A DNA stretch of 31,892 nucleotides from a virus: IMG/VR virus record IMGVR_UViG_3300011013_000050, positions 1 through 31,892 of that record. One strand, given 5' to 3'. Made by a program: the position numbers and the translations under genes. The notes under the pieces were generated by a model, which saw only the letters and a list, made by a program, of their open reading frames with translations, was not told the origin of the DNA and did no database searches. Positions 23,132 through 31,347 of this stretch are shown here, in pieces. Each line of letters opens with the position of its first letter. Position 1 is the stretch's first letter.

Positions 23132-23494
23132 TTAAATCGATGATATGCTATTAAACATTTCATCAGTTGTAATTTCACTATTCCAATATTGAATAATTAT
23201 CTTTTTATTTAACTTTATCCACTTCACTACATTAGAAAATTGTGATTGTGAAATTTTCGCATTTCCTATAATTCTAGGCATACCAAATATTGGTATTGTA
23301 GAACATTCATTAGCATTCCATTTTTTGCCACTACATACTTTCACACGTGCGGCATGTTTAGAACTTTCACCAGAACTAACCCAAACAATAATATCTAACC
23401 CAGTTTTACCAGTGGAAATATTAGCCATCTCCCACAAATTGAAAGTTTCGTTATGTAATAACAAATCCTCTTCAGTTAATTCTGCCATTTTCAT
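23132..23494 (-). CDS. Hypothetical phage-type protein, 120 residues
   Basis: The product has a middle segment KTGLDIIVWVSSGESSKHAARVKV, similar to small phage and bacterial proteins with a T-G-L-x-x-x-I-W-V-S...K-H-x-x-R-I-K-V pattern, whose function is unknown. The C-terminal half is helical (FSNVVKWIKLNKKIIIQYWN). The start overlaps the purD stop by 4 nt. A second in-frame ATG two codons later is also possible. Confidence 0.6.
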   Translation of the reverse strand: MKMAELTEEDLLLHNETFNLWEMANISTGKTGLDIIVWVSSGESSKHAARVKVCSGKKWNANECSTIPIFGMPRIIGNAKISQSQFSNVVKWIKLNKKIIIQYWNSEITTDEMFNSISSI

Positions 23495-24768
23495 ATTTTG
23501 CCAATATCAGACCGCCACCTTATAGGCCCGGCAATTTGTTTACATGTATTTTCTGCATTAACTTCTGCTTGTGATATATTATCACCAATACCAACGATGG
23601 CAATTGCCCGTGAACCACACATACGGTATTCAGTATCATTTATTTTCTCAACTGAAGAAAAGAATACATGAACAGCATCAGTTGCTTCTGGAATATTAGA
23701 CACTAATGCTTCACATTCCGAACTATTTGGATAATCTTCAGGAACAATATATTTACATACAGTGGCCTTGTTTTCAAACTCAATATCATCAGTCAATGTT
23801 TCTTGAACTATAGATTCACAAATATCAATAAAATCAGTTTTCATAATGGGTAATATATTCATTATTTCAGGATCACCGAATCTACAATTATATTCTATTA
23901 CTTTAATCCCGTCAACTGTTTTAATAAACCCTCCATAGATAAATCCTTTATAAGGTGTATCTAAATGTTTATTTAACTCAGTTAAAACTGCACAATTTAT
24001 TAATTTTGCTTCTAATAAATCAAAAACATCTAAAAATGGTAATGTATTATTGTTATATGATATAGACCCCATACCTCCTGTATTTGGTCCTATATCACCT
24101 TCATATGCCCGTTTGTTATCTTGTACGGGGAAAGTATGTTTAATTGTTTTACCATCAGTAAAAGAAATAAGACTAAATTCCTTGCCTATTAACTTTTCTT
24201 CTATAAGAATATCTGATGCAATATTTAACGCATATTCTAATCCTTCATCATCAGTTTCAAAATGGTCACCTTTTACTTGTACACCTTTTCCACCCATCAA
24301 TCCATCTGGTTTAATCACATATTGACCTAACTCGTGCATGTAATCTAAAATTTCTGTTGATTGACTATTACTAAATTGCTTAAATTGTGGTGAAACATAA
24401 AGAAAAGTATCCATTAAAATTTGCCTACAAAAACTCTTACTTGTTTCTATTTTTGCTGCTTCTTTATGTGGTCCAACACATGGATATCCATTTTCTTCTA
24501 ATATATCAACAATACCTGCTTCTAAGGGTTTTTCTGGTCCTATAATAGTAATATCAGGATTTACTGATAATGCAAACTCTAATATAGCATTAGTATTTGA
24601 TAAATCTTGTAATACACAAAATTGTTTACAATAATCTAAATAATGACTATTATTTAAGGTTGAAATTACATATACTTCTGTACATCTTTTACTTCTATGT
24701 ACAGCATTAAGCATACAGTCTAATCTACCAGATGAACCGATAAGTAAAATCTTAAGTGGTGTTTTCAT
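23491..24768 (-). CDS. purD: Phosphoribosylamine-glycine ligase (GAR synthetase)
   Basis: PurD joins glycine to phosphoribosylamine with ATP, an early step of purine biosynthesis. The 425-residue product has normal length (E. coli 429) and the ATP-grasp fold signatures: N-terminal LLIGSSGR, VNPDITIIGPEKPLEAGIVD, YVIKPDGLMGGKGVQV, the DIGPNTGGMGS loop and the metal-binding EYNCRFGDPE, with a C-terminal lid region containing AIAIVGIGDNI. The first glycine-rich loop reads GSSGR where most PurD have G-x-G-G-R-E, so one glycine is replaced. It is embedded in the replication operon between small unknown genes with ATGA overlaps on both sides. No other purine gene is in the window. The role is presumably to raise purine supply during infection. 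Confidence 0.95.
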   Translation of the reverse strand: MKTPLKILLIGSSGRLDCMLNAVHRSKRCTEVYVISTLNNSHYLDYCKQFCVLQDLSNTNAILEFALSVNPDITIIGPEKPLEAGIVDILEENGYPCVGPHKEAAKIETSKSFCRQILMDTFLYVSPQFKQFSNSQSTEILDYMHELGQYVIKPDGLMGGKGVQVKGDHFETDDEGLEYALNIASDILIEEKLIGKEFSLISFTDGKTIKHTFPVQDNKRAYEGDIGPNTGGMGSISYNNNTLPFLDVFDLLEAKLINCAVLTELNKHLDTPYKGFIYGGFIKTVDGIKVIEYNCRFGDPEIMNILPIMKTDFIDICESIVQETLTDDIEFENKATVCKYIVPEDYPNSSECEALVSNIPEATDAVHVFFSSVEKINDTEYRMCGSRAIAIVGIGDNISQAEVNAENTCKQIAGPIRWRSDIGKI

Positions 24769-24974
24769 TTTTGTTTTTGCTTTGGAATATTCATGTTAAA
24801 ATCATCCAATATGTCAATATTATTATATGTTGGTAATTCACCTTCACCACATTTTGGGCATTGAAAATTATCCCAGCATCCAACCCATTCTACTTCACAA
24901 TTATGGCAACACATTAATCTACTATATACCGGGTCAACAGCAGAAAAATCACCTAAATGCTTATATGTGTTCAT
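24765..24974 (-). CDS. Small zinc-ribbon protein
   Basis: The 69-residue product contains CCHNC and CPKC knuckles 16 residues apart, with an intervening EVEWVGCWDNFQ, a classic zinc ribbon. The rest is polar, ending in a basic KQKQK. Its start overlaps the stop of the upstream gene by one base (TAATG), and its stop overlaps the purD start by 4 nt. A nucleic-acid or protein contact role is likely but not specific. Confidence 0.65.
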   Translation of the reverse strand: MNTYKHLGDFSAVDPVYSRLMCCHNCEVEWVGCWDNFQCPKCGEGELPTYNNIDILDDFNMNIPKQKQK

Positions 24975-25270
24975 TATGTCAATTGAATTGCTGTTGTTCG
25001 TTGTAAATATTCATCTAACATTTGTTTCGCCACAAATTCTTCTGGTATTATCGTAATAATAGCATCACGCATTAAAATAATACCTTCTGCTTCTGGACAC
25101 CCCATAATAAATGGAATAAGATCAACCATTGCTTGTCCGGTATTTTTATTTACCCCAGTTACCATAAACTTCAATGGTTTTGAAAGAATAGGATTCTCTA
25201 TGTCTAAATCCGTCTTAGTTAATATTTCTTCGCCCGTATTTAATTTTAATATACAAATTTGTTCAGCCAT
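24974..25270 (-). CDS. Small beta-barrel protein, possibly Sm-like
   Basis: The 98-residue product starts ICILKLNTGEEILTKTD and continues with a ILSKPLKFMV strand, a VDLIPFIMG strand and a final RDAIITIIPEEFVAKQML strand-helix. The opening L-x-T-G-E-E-I and the later proline-hydrophobic strands resemble Sm/Hfq-like small barrels reported in T4-like and cyanophage genomes. The resemblance is weak, and the function is unknown. It is the first of a coupled trio with the zinc ribbon and purD. Confidence 0.5.
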   Translation of the reverse strand: MAEQICILKLNTGEEILTKTDLDIENPILSKPLKFMVTGVNKNTGQAMVDLIPFIMGCPEAEGIILMRDAIITIIPEEFVAKQMLDEYLQRTTAIQLT

Positions 25271-25308
25271 TTTTATTATCCTCTATTTTTATGTTATTCG
25301 AAGTGGTG

Positions 25309-25554
25309 TTATTTATTGATTATACGTTCAAACACAGTTTTATTATTATCTAGTTTTGTATTGATGTAATTAACGGCAGTAAGCTTTATATCTGCTGCAT
25401 CAAAAGATATACCATTTAATGATTTATTATTCATATCTGGGGTTTTTTTACCTTCTACAATAAGCTGCTTAAACCTATTATGAAATTCTTCAAAATTAGT
25501 TTCGCGTTTATATTCAATTTTATTTGTATCATGTAAATATGTTGCTATACTCAT
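25309..25554 (-). CDS. Hypothetical 81-residue protein
   Basis: Not recognised. A charged, largely helical protein (KIEYKRETNFEEFHNRFKQL, AADIKLTAVNYINTKL). The ATG at 25554 is preceded by GAGGAG, which lies in the end of the upstream metallophosphoesterase gene, giving one of the better ribosome sites in the operon. Confidence 0.6.
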   Translation of the reverse strand: MSIATYLHDTNKIEYKRETNFEEFHNRFKQLIVEGKKTPDMNNKSLNGISFDAADIKLTAVNYINTKLDNNKTVFERIINK

Positions 25555-25556
25555 TA

Positions 25557-26255
25557 TTATTTCTCCTCAATAGTTGTTTTTCTTATTTTTGCTATTTCTA
25601 TTATCTTATTCATGCTTAATGGTTTGTATTCCCAAAATTCACAATTAACATTGATATGTTGTATTGATGTATTAATTTTCGTATCAGTACCAGCATGTAC
25701 ATGTCCATGTATATTTATTAATTCTTTTGGTAGGTTATCCATAGGATAATGACTAAAAATCATATCAACTTCATCATAAAAAACATGTTTAATAATAAAT
25801 TGTTGTTCAAAGCACATATTTTTTATTTTTCCTTTACGGAAATCATGATTACCAACTATTAAAATATGGTGACCATTACATGCTTTTAATATAGCATTAG
25901 AATCTTCATTATTACAAAAACTAAAATCACCTATCCAAAAACAATAATCATCTTTTCCCACAATTTCATTATGATTTTCGATCATTATATCTTCCATTTC
26001 TACGATATTTTTAAATGGACGATTTGAATATTTAAGAATATTCTTATGTCTAAAGTGTTGATCTGACCAACACCATACGGGATTATTATAAGTATTTAAG
26101 TTAATACTTTCATTGTGTGTTTCATCAACATTTAACCAATTTTTTGAATGTTTTACTCTTGCACGACGTTGTTTACCATCATATGAGACTAATTTGCTAA
26201 GATCTTCATAATATAATTGTCGTAAATGTTTGTGAAATTGTTCTTCTATATTCAT
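25557..26255 (-). CDS. Calcineurin-like metallophosphoesterase
   Basis: The 232-residue product has all five motifs of the family: D-x-H in WSDQHFRHKNIL (Asp65, His67), GD in WIGDFSF (Asp110), GNHD (135-138), SHYP and the final HGHVH. The HFxHxNIL...SNRPF form is typical of a subgroup of small phage and bacterial phosphoesterases of unknown substrate. It has an N-terminal extension of about 60 residues before motif I, containing a basic QRRARVKHSK stretch. It lies between the topoisomerase large subunit and small genes in the leftward operon. Nucleotide or nucleic-acid phosphoester cleavage is the best general guess. Confidence 0.85.
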   Translation of the reverse strand: MNIEEQFHKHLRQLYYEDLSKLVSYDGKQRRARVKHSKNWLNVDETHNESINLNTYNNPVWCWSDQHFRHKNILKYSNRPFKNIVEMEDIMIENHNEIVGKDDYCFWIGDFSFCNNEDSNAILKACNGHHILIVGNHDFRKGKIKNMCFEQQFIIKHVFYDEVDMIFSHYPMDNLPKELINIHGHVHAGTDTKINTSIQHINVNCEFWEYKPLSMNKIIEIAKIRKTTIEEK

Positions 26256-26273
26256 AGTATACCATATTTGATA

Positions 26274-28160
26274 TTACTGCAACCACTCTTTCCGTGCATT
26301 TACATTATCACTAAACAACAATTCTAATGTTGTATCCATTTTTCCATCATCTTGAATAGGAATAAGATAATTATCTAAATCTTTAATTAACATTTGCCAA
26401 TCAGATTTCCACATAGATCCTAATCCTTTCATGTACTCTACTGCCCAATCATCATATTTCTTAACATGTTTTTTATATTCTGCTAGCGACGGATAATGAA
26501 TTCTTGTTTTTCCTTTAGATACGACTACATTAGGTGCTATAAGTCTAAAAACAATAGGCTTTTTATTCGGATCAAATAATTCCGGCCAAAAATGATAAAA
26601 TGCATTAACTAATAAACAAAAAATATCGCCACCGTCTATGTCTGAATCAGTAGCTAAAATTATTTTTCCATACCGCAATTCGCCTATGGATGCACGTTTC
26701 CCAGGAATTAATCCAATCGCTGTTAATAAATCAGTTATTTTACCTTTTTCTAATAATTGTGCTGGTGTTAATCCATAAACATTGTTTATTTTACCAGTTA
26801 ATGGTAATGAACCATGTAACGCTGGTTCTCGAACATCAACTATTTGTGATGCCGCCGATAAACCTTCAGTAATGAATAGAGAACACTTATATCGTGTTCT
26901 ATTGGTTGCATCAACTAATCCTTTTATTTTCTTCTTAAGCGTCTTCTGATGATTCTTAACAGCCTTTTTATTTTGTGCAGAATGATGTCTTTCAGCGGCA
27001 ACAGACAACACTTCTTCTAACCATAGTTTATTTTGTCTAACAAAAGCCTTCCATCCAGATTCAATCATGACATTAATTTCTTTTTTAAGATCTGGTCCTG
27101 TTAAACGTAACTTAGATTGTGCATCATATACAGGATCACTTATTTTTGCTGATCCTAATACTAACATGTTTCTACGTACATCATTACGATTAATTTCTAT
27201 TTTATCACGTTTGGCTTGTTTACTTAGATATGTAATAGTTTGTGCAATAAAAGTATTCATAAATTGTGTGTTAAGAATACCACCATCAAATAGCATAGAA
27301 CTATTAACCCATGTAAATACTTCTTCATCAACGCTTCTGTTTATACCAAATATAACATAAAACTCCATTTGACATGTACCATTATTATATTCAAACTTGG
27401 TATATGTTGCTGTATCCAACAAGTTTTTTTCAATTACATTTTTTACAACATCTTCAAGACCTTTTTTATATTTAAAATTCTTTTTATTATATGATACTGT
27501 TACACCAGGATTTGTAAAGGCCAATTCCATTGCACGATTTTCTAACATATTTTCTGGAATCGCGACAGAATTTAATACTGAATCATCTAATACGAATGAT
27601 ATAGAAGTTCCTGTACGTTTAGGTCCCTTTGTAATTGATGGTTTAGAAATTTTATTAGCACCATCATAGAATTGTTGTTGATATAATTTACCATCACGAT
27701 TTATAACAACAGAAAACTCTTTTGACAAGTAATTTACGCAAGCGGCACCCACGCCATTCTGCCCTATGACACCGACTTCCTTATTATCAATAAAATTTCT
27801 ACCTGCTCGTAATGATCCTAAAGCTACTTCTGGCGTAAACTTTCCTGTTTCATGTTTATCAATAGGAATGCCACGTCCATTATCAGTTATAGTAAATTTG
27901 CCTAATTCATAAGTTATAGTAACAATTTTATTTTTACTATTAATCTGTAAAATTTCATCAATTGCATTCTCGATTATTTCATTAATAGATTTATAGACAG
28001 CGGGGACGAATATTACATCGGTAACATCAAAATTATCATTAATAAATAATGGATATTTATATGAGCATTCAGACGTATTACCCAAATAAATAGATGTACG
28101 AAGTCTAACATGATCTCTATCACTTAAAACTTTTATATCATTTGTTGTATATTTTTTCAT
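26274..28160 (-). CDS. DNA topoisomerase II large subunit (GyrB/ParE-like, fused T4 gp39-gp60 type)
   Basis: This is the ATPase and TOPRIM subunit. The 628-residue product has GHKL motifs: NEIIENAIDE (Glu61-Asn65 region), TDNGRGIP (residues 92-99) and GQNGVGAACVNYLS (133-146). The TOPRIM domain has LFITEGLSAASQI and LATDSDIDGGDI (DxDxD metal site). In T4 the equivalent is split into genes 39 and 60; here it is one uninterrupted frame, the ancestral arrangement. There is no GyrB-type extra insertion. It starts with a 4-nt overlap with the primase stop and partners the medium subunit at 21728-23029. Confidence 0.94.
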   Translation of the reverse strand: MKKYTTNDIKVLSDRDHVRLRTSIYLGNTSECSYKYPLFINDNFDVTDVIFVPAVYKSINEIIENAIDEILQINSKNKIVTITYELGKFTITDNGRGIPIDKHETGKFTPEVALGSLRAGRNFIDNKEVGVIGQNGVGAACVNYLSKEFSVVINRDGKLYQQQFYDGANKISKPSITKGPKRTGTSISFVLDDSVLNSVAIPENMLENRAMELAFTNPGVTVSYNKKNFKYKKGLEDVVKNVIEKNLLDTATYTKFEYNNGTCQMEFYVIFGINRSVDEEVFTWVNSSMLFDGGILNTQFMNTFIAQTITYLSKQAKRDKIEINRNDVRRNMLVLGSAKISDPVYDAQSKLRLTGPDLKKEINVMIESGWKAFVRQNKLWLEEVLSVAAERHHSAQNKKAVKNHQKTLKKKIKGLVDATNRTRYKCSLFITEGLSAASQIVDVREPALHGSLPLTGKINNVYGLTPAQLLEKGKITDLLTAIGLIPGKRASIGELRYGKIILATDSDIDGGDIFCLLVNAFYHFWPELFDPNKKPIVFRLIAPNVVVSKGKTRIHYPSLAEYKKHVKKYDDWAVEYMKGLGSMWKSDWQMLIKDLDNYLIPIQDDGKMDTTLELLFSDNVNARKEWLQ

Positions 28161-29269
28161 TTATTAAATTTCTGTAATATATTTTCTAATGAGTTAATTT
28201 TTTTAGGTTTTATGTTATTTGAACCATCATTAACAAGATTCCATAAAAACCCTGGACTAATACCTCCAACACGATAGTTATATCCTTGTACATTCTTCCA
28301 GTATTTTCTACAATCACCAGAAGATTTTCCGCCATGAATTCCTTGATGTAACGGATTACCGGCTGATACATATTCTAAATCACCTGATGTATATCCATAT
28401 GTTATCATAGCTGATATCATTTTCCACCATGTATCATAATCAGGTATTCTGGTATTTCTTAATGAATTAAGTAATTCACCTTTTTCTGCATCTGATACAT
28501 GTTCAAACACTGTTGGATCATGAACTATAACAGTATCTTTTTCACATATATTTAATAGATCTAATGTTTTACCTTTATTATGCCATACTTCTGCTTTATC
28601 TATATTCTTTTTAGAACATGATGCCCAATAAAATCCACGAGCTGCCGATAAACAAGTATTGTCAATACCATCACCCAATAATTTTTTAATTGAATTTCTA
28701 CGTATTTGCCAATCTTCATTGGATACGGGATTTTTAAGAAGAATTAATATTCTAAATTTTTCTATTTTATCATCTTTTTTATGATTAAATGATGTATATC
28801 CAATATGTTCCCATTTTTTATATCTATGTTTAGCTTCTTCCATAGATATTCCATCATCAACATCAATAGGAATCATAGACCAATTGAGAATATTAATACC
28901 ATATCTGCCTACATACGAATTACCCAATGCATCAATTTTTGTTTCATTTTCTTTTCCAAGACCTTTTTCTTCATCATATGCAGTATATTTTGCAAATACG
29001 ATTGCTTTATTATTTTTCATACGAAATGAAGCTGGAATAAAAAATACGGCACTTTCCTTATTAGATGCTATTACATGTTTATATTTAGTTAAGACAGTAG
29101 TAAGCATACCCCATGTAGCATTAGGCCCCGATCTCAATGAATCGAAAATACGATTTTCAAATGCAGAATTGATAAACTCATTACTTATTACAGTAAAATC
29201 AATTGGCTTTTGCTCTGGATTATCAGGAAGTTCAGATTTCACAAAACTTTCCAATGTGTCATATGTCAT
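28157..29269 (-). CDS. AEP-type primase with PriCT-2-like C-terminus
   Basis: The 370-residue product looks like an archaeo-eukaryotic primase superfamily protein. Motif I is MIPIDVDDG with Asp136 and Asp138, motif II is YTSFNHK with His163, followed by KFRILILLKNPVS, the usual R-x-R-x-x-L-P-L-like strand, and SAARGFYWAS near residue 210. The C-terminal 110 residues have YDTWWKMISAMITYG, CRKYWKNV and GGISPGFLWNLV, as in the PriCT-2 domain that follows such primases. No helicase domain is attached. It is the first gene of the 7.7-kb leftward operon and overlaps the topoisomerase start. Its ATG is only 7 nt beyond the -10 box with no ribosome site. Primer synthesis is inferred; a DNA-polymerising or inactive role cannot be excluded. 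Confidence 0.7.
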   Translation of the reverse strand: MTYDTLESFVKSELPDNPEQKPIDFTVISNEFINSAFENRIFDSLRSGPNATWGMLTTVLTKYKHVIASNKESAVFFIPASFRMKNNKAIVFAKYTAYDEEKGLGKENETKIDALGNSYVGRYGINILNWSMIPIDVDDGISMEEAKHRYKKWEHIGYTSFNHKKDDKIEKFRILILLKNPVSNEDWQIRRNSIKKLLGDGIDNTCLSAARGFYWASCSKKNIDKAEVWHNKGKTLDLLNICEKDTVIVHDPTVFEHVSDAEKGELLNSLRNTRIPDYDTWWKMISAMITYGYTSGDLEYVSAGNPLHQGIHGGKSSGDCRKYWKNVQGYNYRVGGISPGFLWNLVNDGSNNIKPKKINSLENILQKFNK

Positions 29270-29275
29270 GCATGT

Positions 29276-29304
29276 ATTATATCATGTATGATGTGGTTTT
29301 GCAA
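29276..29304 (-). promoter_or_regulatory. Sigma70-type promoter TTGCAA-17-TATAAT
   Basis: On the minus strand TTGCAA (29304-29299), 17 nt, TATAAT (29281-29276), preceded by TGA (extended -10) and embedded in CATGATATAATACATG. The expected transcription start coincides with the ATG of the primase gene at 29269. Confidence 0.7.
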
Positions 29305-29324
29305 CATTCTTAGTACAAAAAGAG

Positions 29325-29353
29325 TTGACATGTTAAATTTATTTTGTTACACT
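29325..29353 (+). promoter_or_regulatory. Sigma70-type promoter TTGACA-17-TACACT
   Basis: TTGACA (29325-29330), 17 nt, TACACT (29348-29353). It reads into the repeat-protein genes and is divergent from the primase promoter, with 20 bp between the two -35 boxes. Its first 17 nt equal those of the promoter at 4545. Confidence 0.65.
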
Positions 29354-29411
29354 ATTGTAATAATCAGTCAAAGAACCAAATTTTTGAACCAACGAACGGT
29401 GGTGGAGTTAG

Positions 29412-30224
29412 ATGAAAGATGAATTAAATGATATTCGTGATTTGAAATGGCAGTTGATTAGTCGAAATGAACAATTAAGTGAAGAATTTATTGTTGAACA
29501 TAAGGATTTAGTATATTGGTATTATATTAGTCAATATCAAAAATTAAGTGAAGAATTTATTATTGAACATAAGAATTTGATAAAATGGAAATGGATTTGT
29601 ATTAAACAGAAGTTAAGTGAAGAATTTATTCGCGAACATAAAGATTTGGTAGATTGGTATTGGATTAGTATTAAACAGAAGTTAAGTGAAGAATTTATTG
29701 TTGAACATAAGGATTTGGTAAATTGGCATTGGAGTAGTCGATATCAACAATTAAGTGAAGAATTTATTCGCGAACATAAAGATTTGGTAGATTGGCATTC
29801 TATTAGTAAGTATCAAAAATTAAGTGAAGAATTTATAAAAGAATTCGATCTTACTATAAGTGAAGATAATTGGAATTATGTAACTGATGAAATCAAAATT
29901 GAAAAATTAATTGATAGTGGATATGAAGTTAAAGATGGATATACATATGGATATAAATCCGTTCGTGAAGACATGTATTCAGTATATGATTTTAATATAA
30001 GATATGATATTGGAATTATTAATGATTGGCATTATGATCCAATTTGTAATAATGAAACTAGTTTTGGTTTATCAATGTGGTATGATACGAAAAAAGCAAA
30101 AGAATATTATGAATGCGGCAAATTGTTGAAAATTCGGGTTAAGATTTCTGATGTTAAGGCATTAACAACAAAATATAAAAAAGTACGATGTAGTCAATTG
30201 GAAGTCCTTGAAATAATAGATTAA
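29412..30224 (+). CDS. 23-residue-repeat protein with shared C-terminal domain (short paralogue)
   Basis: The 270-residue product contains five complete and one partial repeat of a 23-residue unit with consensus QKLSEEFIREHKDLVDW-x-x-I-S-x-x, about residues 17-145. Regular Leu, Phe, Ile and Trp spacing suggests a helical solenoid. The remaining 125 residues (EDNWNYVTDEIKIEKLIDSG, YGYKSVREDMYSVYDF, SFGLSMWYD, KVRCSQLEVLEI) form a separate domain resembling small domains attached to repeat proteins in phages and giant viruses. A GGTGGAG ribosome site precedes ATG. Function unknown; protein-protein interaction is likely. The longer gene downstream is a paralogue with an almost identical C-terminal domain. 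Confidence 0.75.
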   Translation: MKDELNDIRDLKWQLISRNEQLSEEFIVEHKDLVYWYYISQYQKLSEEFIIEHKNLIKWKWICIKQKLSEEFIREHKDLVDWYWISIKQKLSEEFIVEHKDLVNWHWSSRYQQLSEEFIREHKDLVDWHSISKYQKLSEEFIKEFDLTISEDNWNYVTDEIKIEKLIDSGYEVKDGYTYGYKSVREDMYSVYDFNIRYDIGIINDWHYDPICNNETSFGLSMWYDTKKAKEYYECGKLLKIRVKISDVKALTTKYKKVRCSQLEVLEIID

Positions 30225-30234
30225 TGGTGTAGAT

Positions 30235-30282
30235 ATGAAAGAAGATATGAAAGAAGATATGAAAGAAGATATGAAAGAAGAT
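30235..30282 (+). repeat. 12-nt tandem repeat ATGAAAGAAGAT, four copies
   Basis: Four perfect copies encode MKED four times at the very start of the long repeat protein. Each unit contains an in-frame ATG. Confidence 0.95.
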
Positions 30283-31347
30283 AGTAAGGATTGGGTATCT
30301 ATGAGTATTAAACAACAATTAAGCGAAGGATTTATTCACAAACATAAGGATTTAGTAGAGTGGACTTTTATTAGTCAATTTCAAAAATTAAGTGAAGAAT
30401 TTATTCGGGAACATAAGGATTTGGTAGATTGGGGATCTATGAGTATTAAACAACAATTAAGTGAAGAATTTATTCGGGAACATAAGGATTTAGTAGAGTG
30501 GTCTTTTATTAGTCAATTTCAAAAATTAAGTGAAGAATTTGTTCGCGAACATAAGGATTTGGTAAATTGGAAACAAATTAGTATTAAACAAAAATTAAGT
30601 GAAGAATTTATTCGGGAACATAAGGATTTGGTAGATTGGTTTTTTATTAGTAAGTATCAAAAATTAAGTGAAGAATTTATTCGTGAACATAAGAATTTAA
30701 TGGATTGGGACTATATTTCTCAGTTTCAAAAATTAAGTGAAGAATTTATTATTGAAACTGAGAATTTAGTAAATTGGGAATATATTAGTCAGCAGCAACA
30801 ATTAAGTGAAGAATTTATTCACGAACATAAAGATTTGGTAGATTGGCATTCTATAAGTAAGTATCAACAATTAAGTGAAGAATTTATTCACGAACATAAA
30901 GATTTGGTTAATTGGTATTCTATTAGTGATTATCAACAATTAAGTGAAGAATTTATAAAAGAATTTGGTCTTACTATAAGTGAAGATAATTGGAACTATG
31001 TAACCGATGAAATCAAAATCGAAAAATTAATTGATAGTGGATATGAAGTTAAAGATGGATATGTATACGGATATAAATCTGTTCGTGAAGACATGTATTC
31101 AGTATATGACTTTAATGTAAAATATGATATTGGAATTATAAGTGATTGGAAATATGATCCGATATGCGAGAATGAAAATAGTTTTGGATTATCTATGTGG
31201 TACGATAAAGCAAATGCAAAAGAATATTATGAATATGGCAAATTGTTAAAAATTCGAGCTAAGATTTCTGATGTTAAGGCATTAACAAAATATAAAAAAG
31301 TACGATGTAGTCAATTGGAAGTCCTTGAAATAATAGCATATTTATGA
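30235..31347 (+). CDS. 23-residue-repeat protein with shared C-terminal domain (long paralogue)
   Basis: The 370-residue product begins with a fourfold MKED repeat, then nine complete and one partial copies of the same 23-residue LSEEFI-EHKDLVDW unit as the preceding gene, then the same 125-residue C-terminal domain. Between the paralogues, the C-terminal domains differ at only a few residues (for example TYGYKS and VYGYKS), so the duplication is recent, and the number of repeats has changed since (six versus ten). Four in-frame ATG codons in the MKED tract leave the exact start uncertain; no strong ribosome site is visible. The stop overlaps the next start by 4 nt. Function unknown. Confidence 0.75.
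   Translation: MKEDMKEDMKEDMKEDSKDWVSMSIKQQLSEGFIHKHKDLVEWTFISQFQKLSEEFIREHKDLVDWGSMSIKQQLSEEFIREHKDLVEWSFISQFQKLSEEFVREHKDLVNWKQISIKQKLSEEFIREHKDLVDWFFISKYQKLSEEFIREHKNLMDWDYISQFQKLSEEFIIETENLVNWEYISQQQQLSEEFIHEHKDLVDWHSISKYQQLSEEFIHEHKDLVNWYSISDYQQLSEEFIKEFGLTISEDNWNYVTDEIKIEKLIDSGYEVKDGYVYGYKSVREDMYSVYDFNVKYDIGIISDWKYDPICENENSFGLSMWYDKANAKEYYEYGKLLKIRAKISDVKALTKYKKVRCSQLEVLEIIAYL

Noticed and set aside
28054-28061. Minus-strand TATAAATA as a late promoter
   Set aside because: It lies deep inside the topoisomerase coding sequence with no gene start close downstream; such octamers are expected by chance in this base composition.
28884-29291. Plus-strand 135-codon frame opposite the primase gene
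   Set aside because: It is antisense to a gene with recognisable primase motifs and starts without a ribosome site; it looks like a shadow of the opposite strand.
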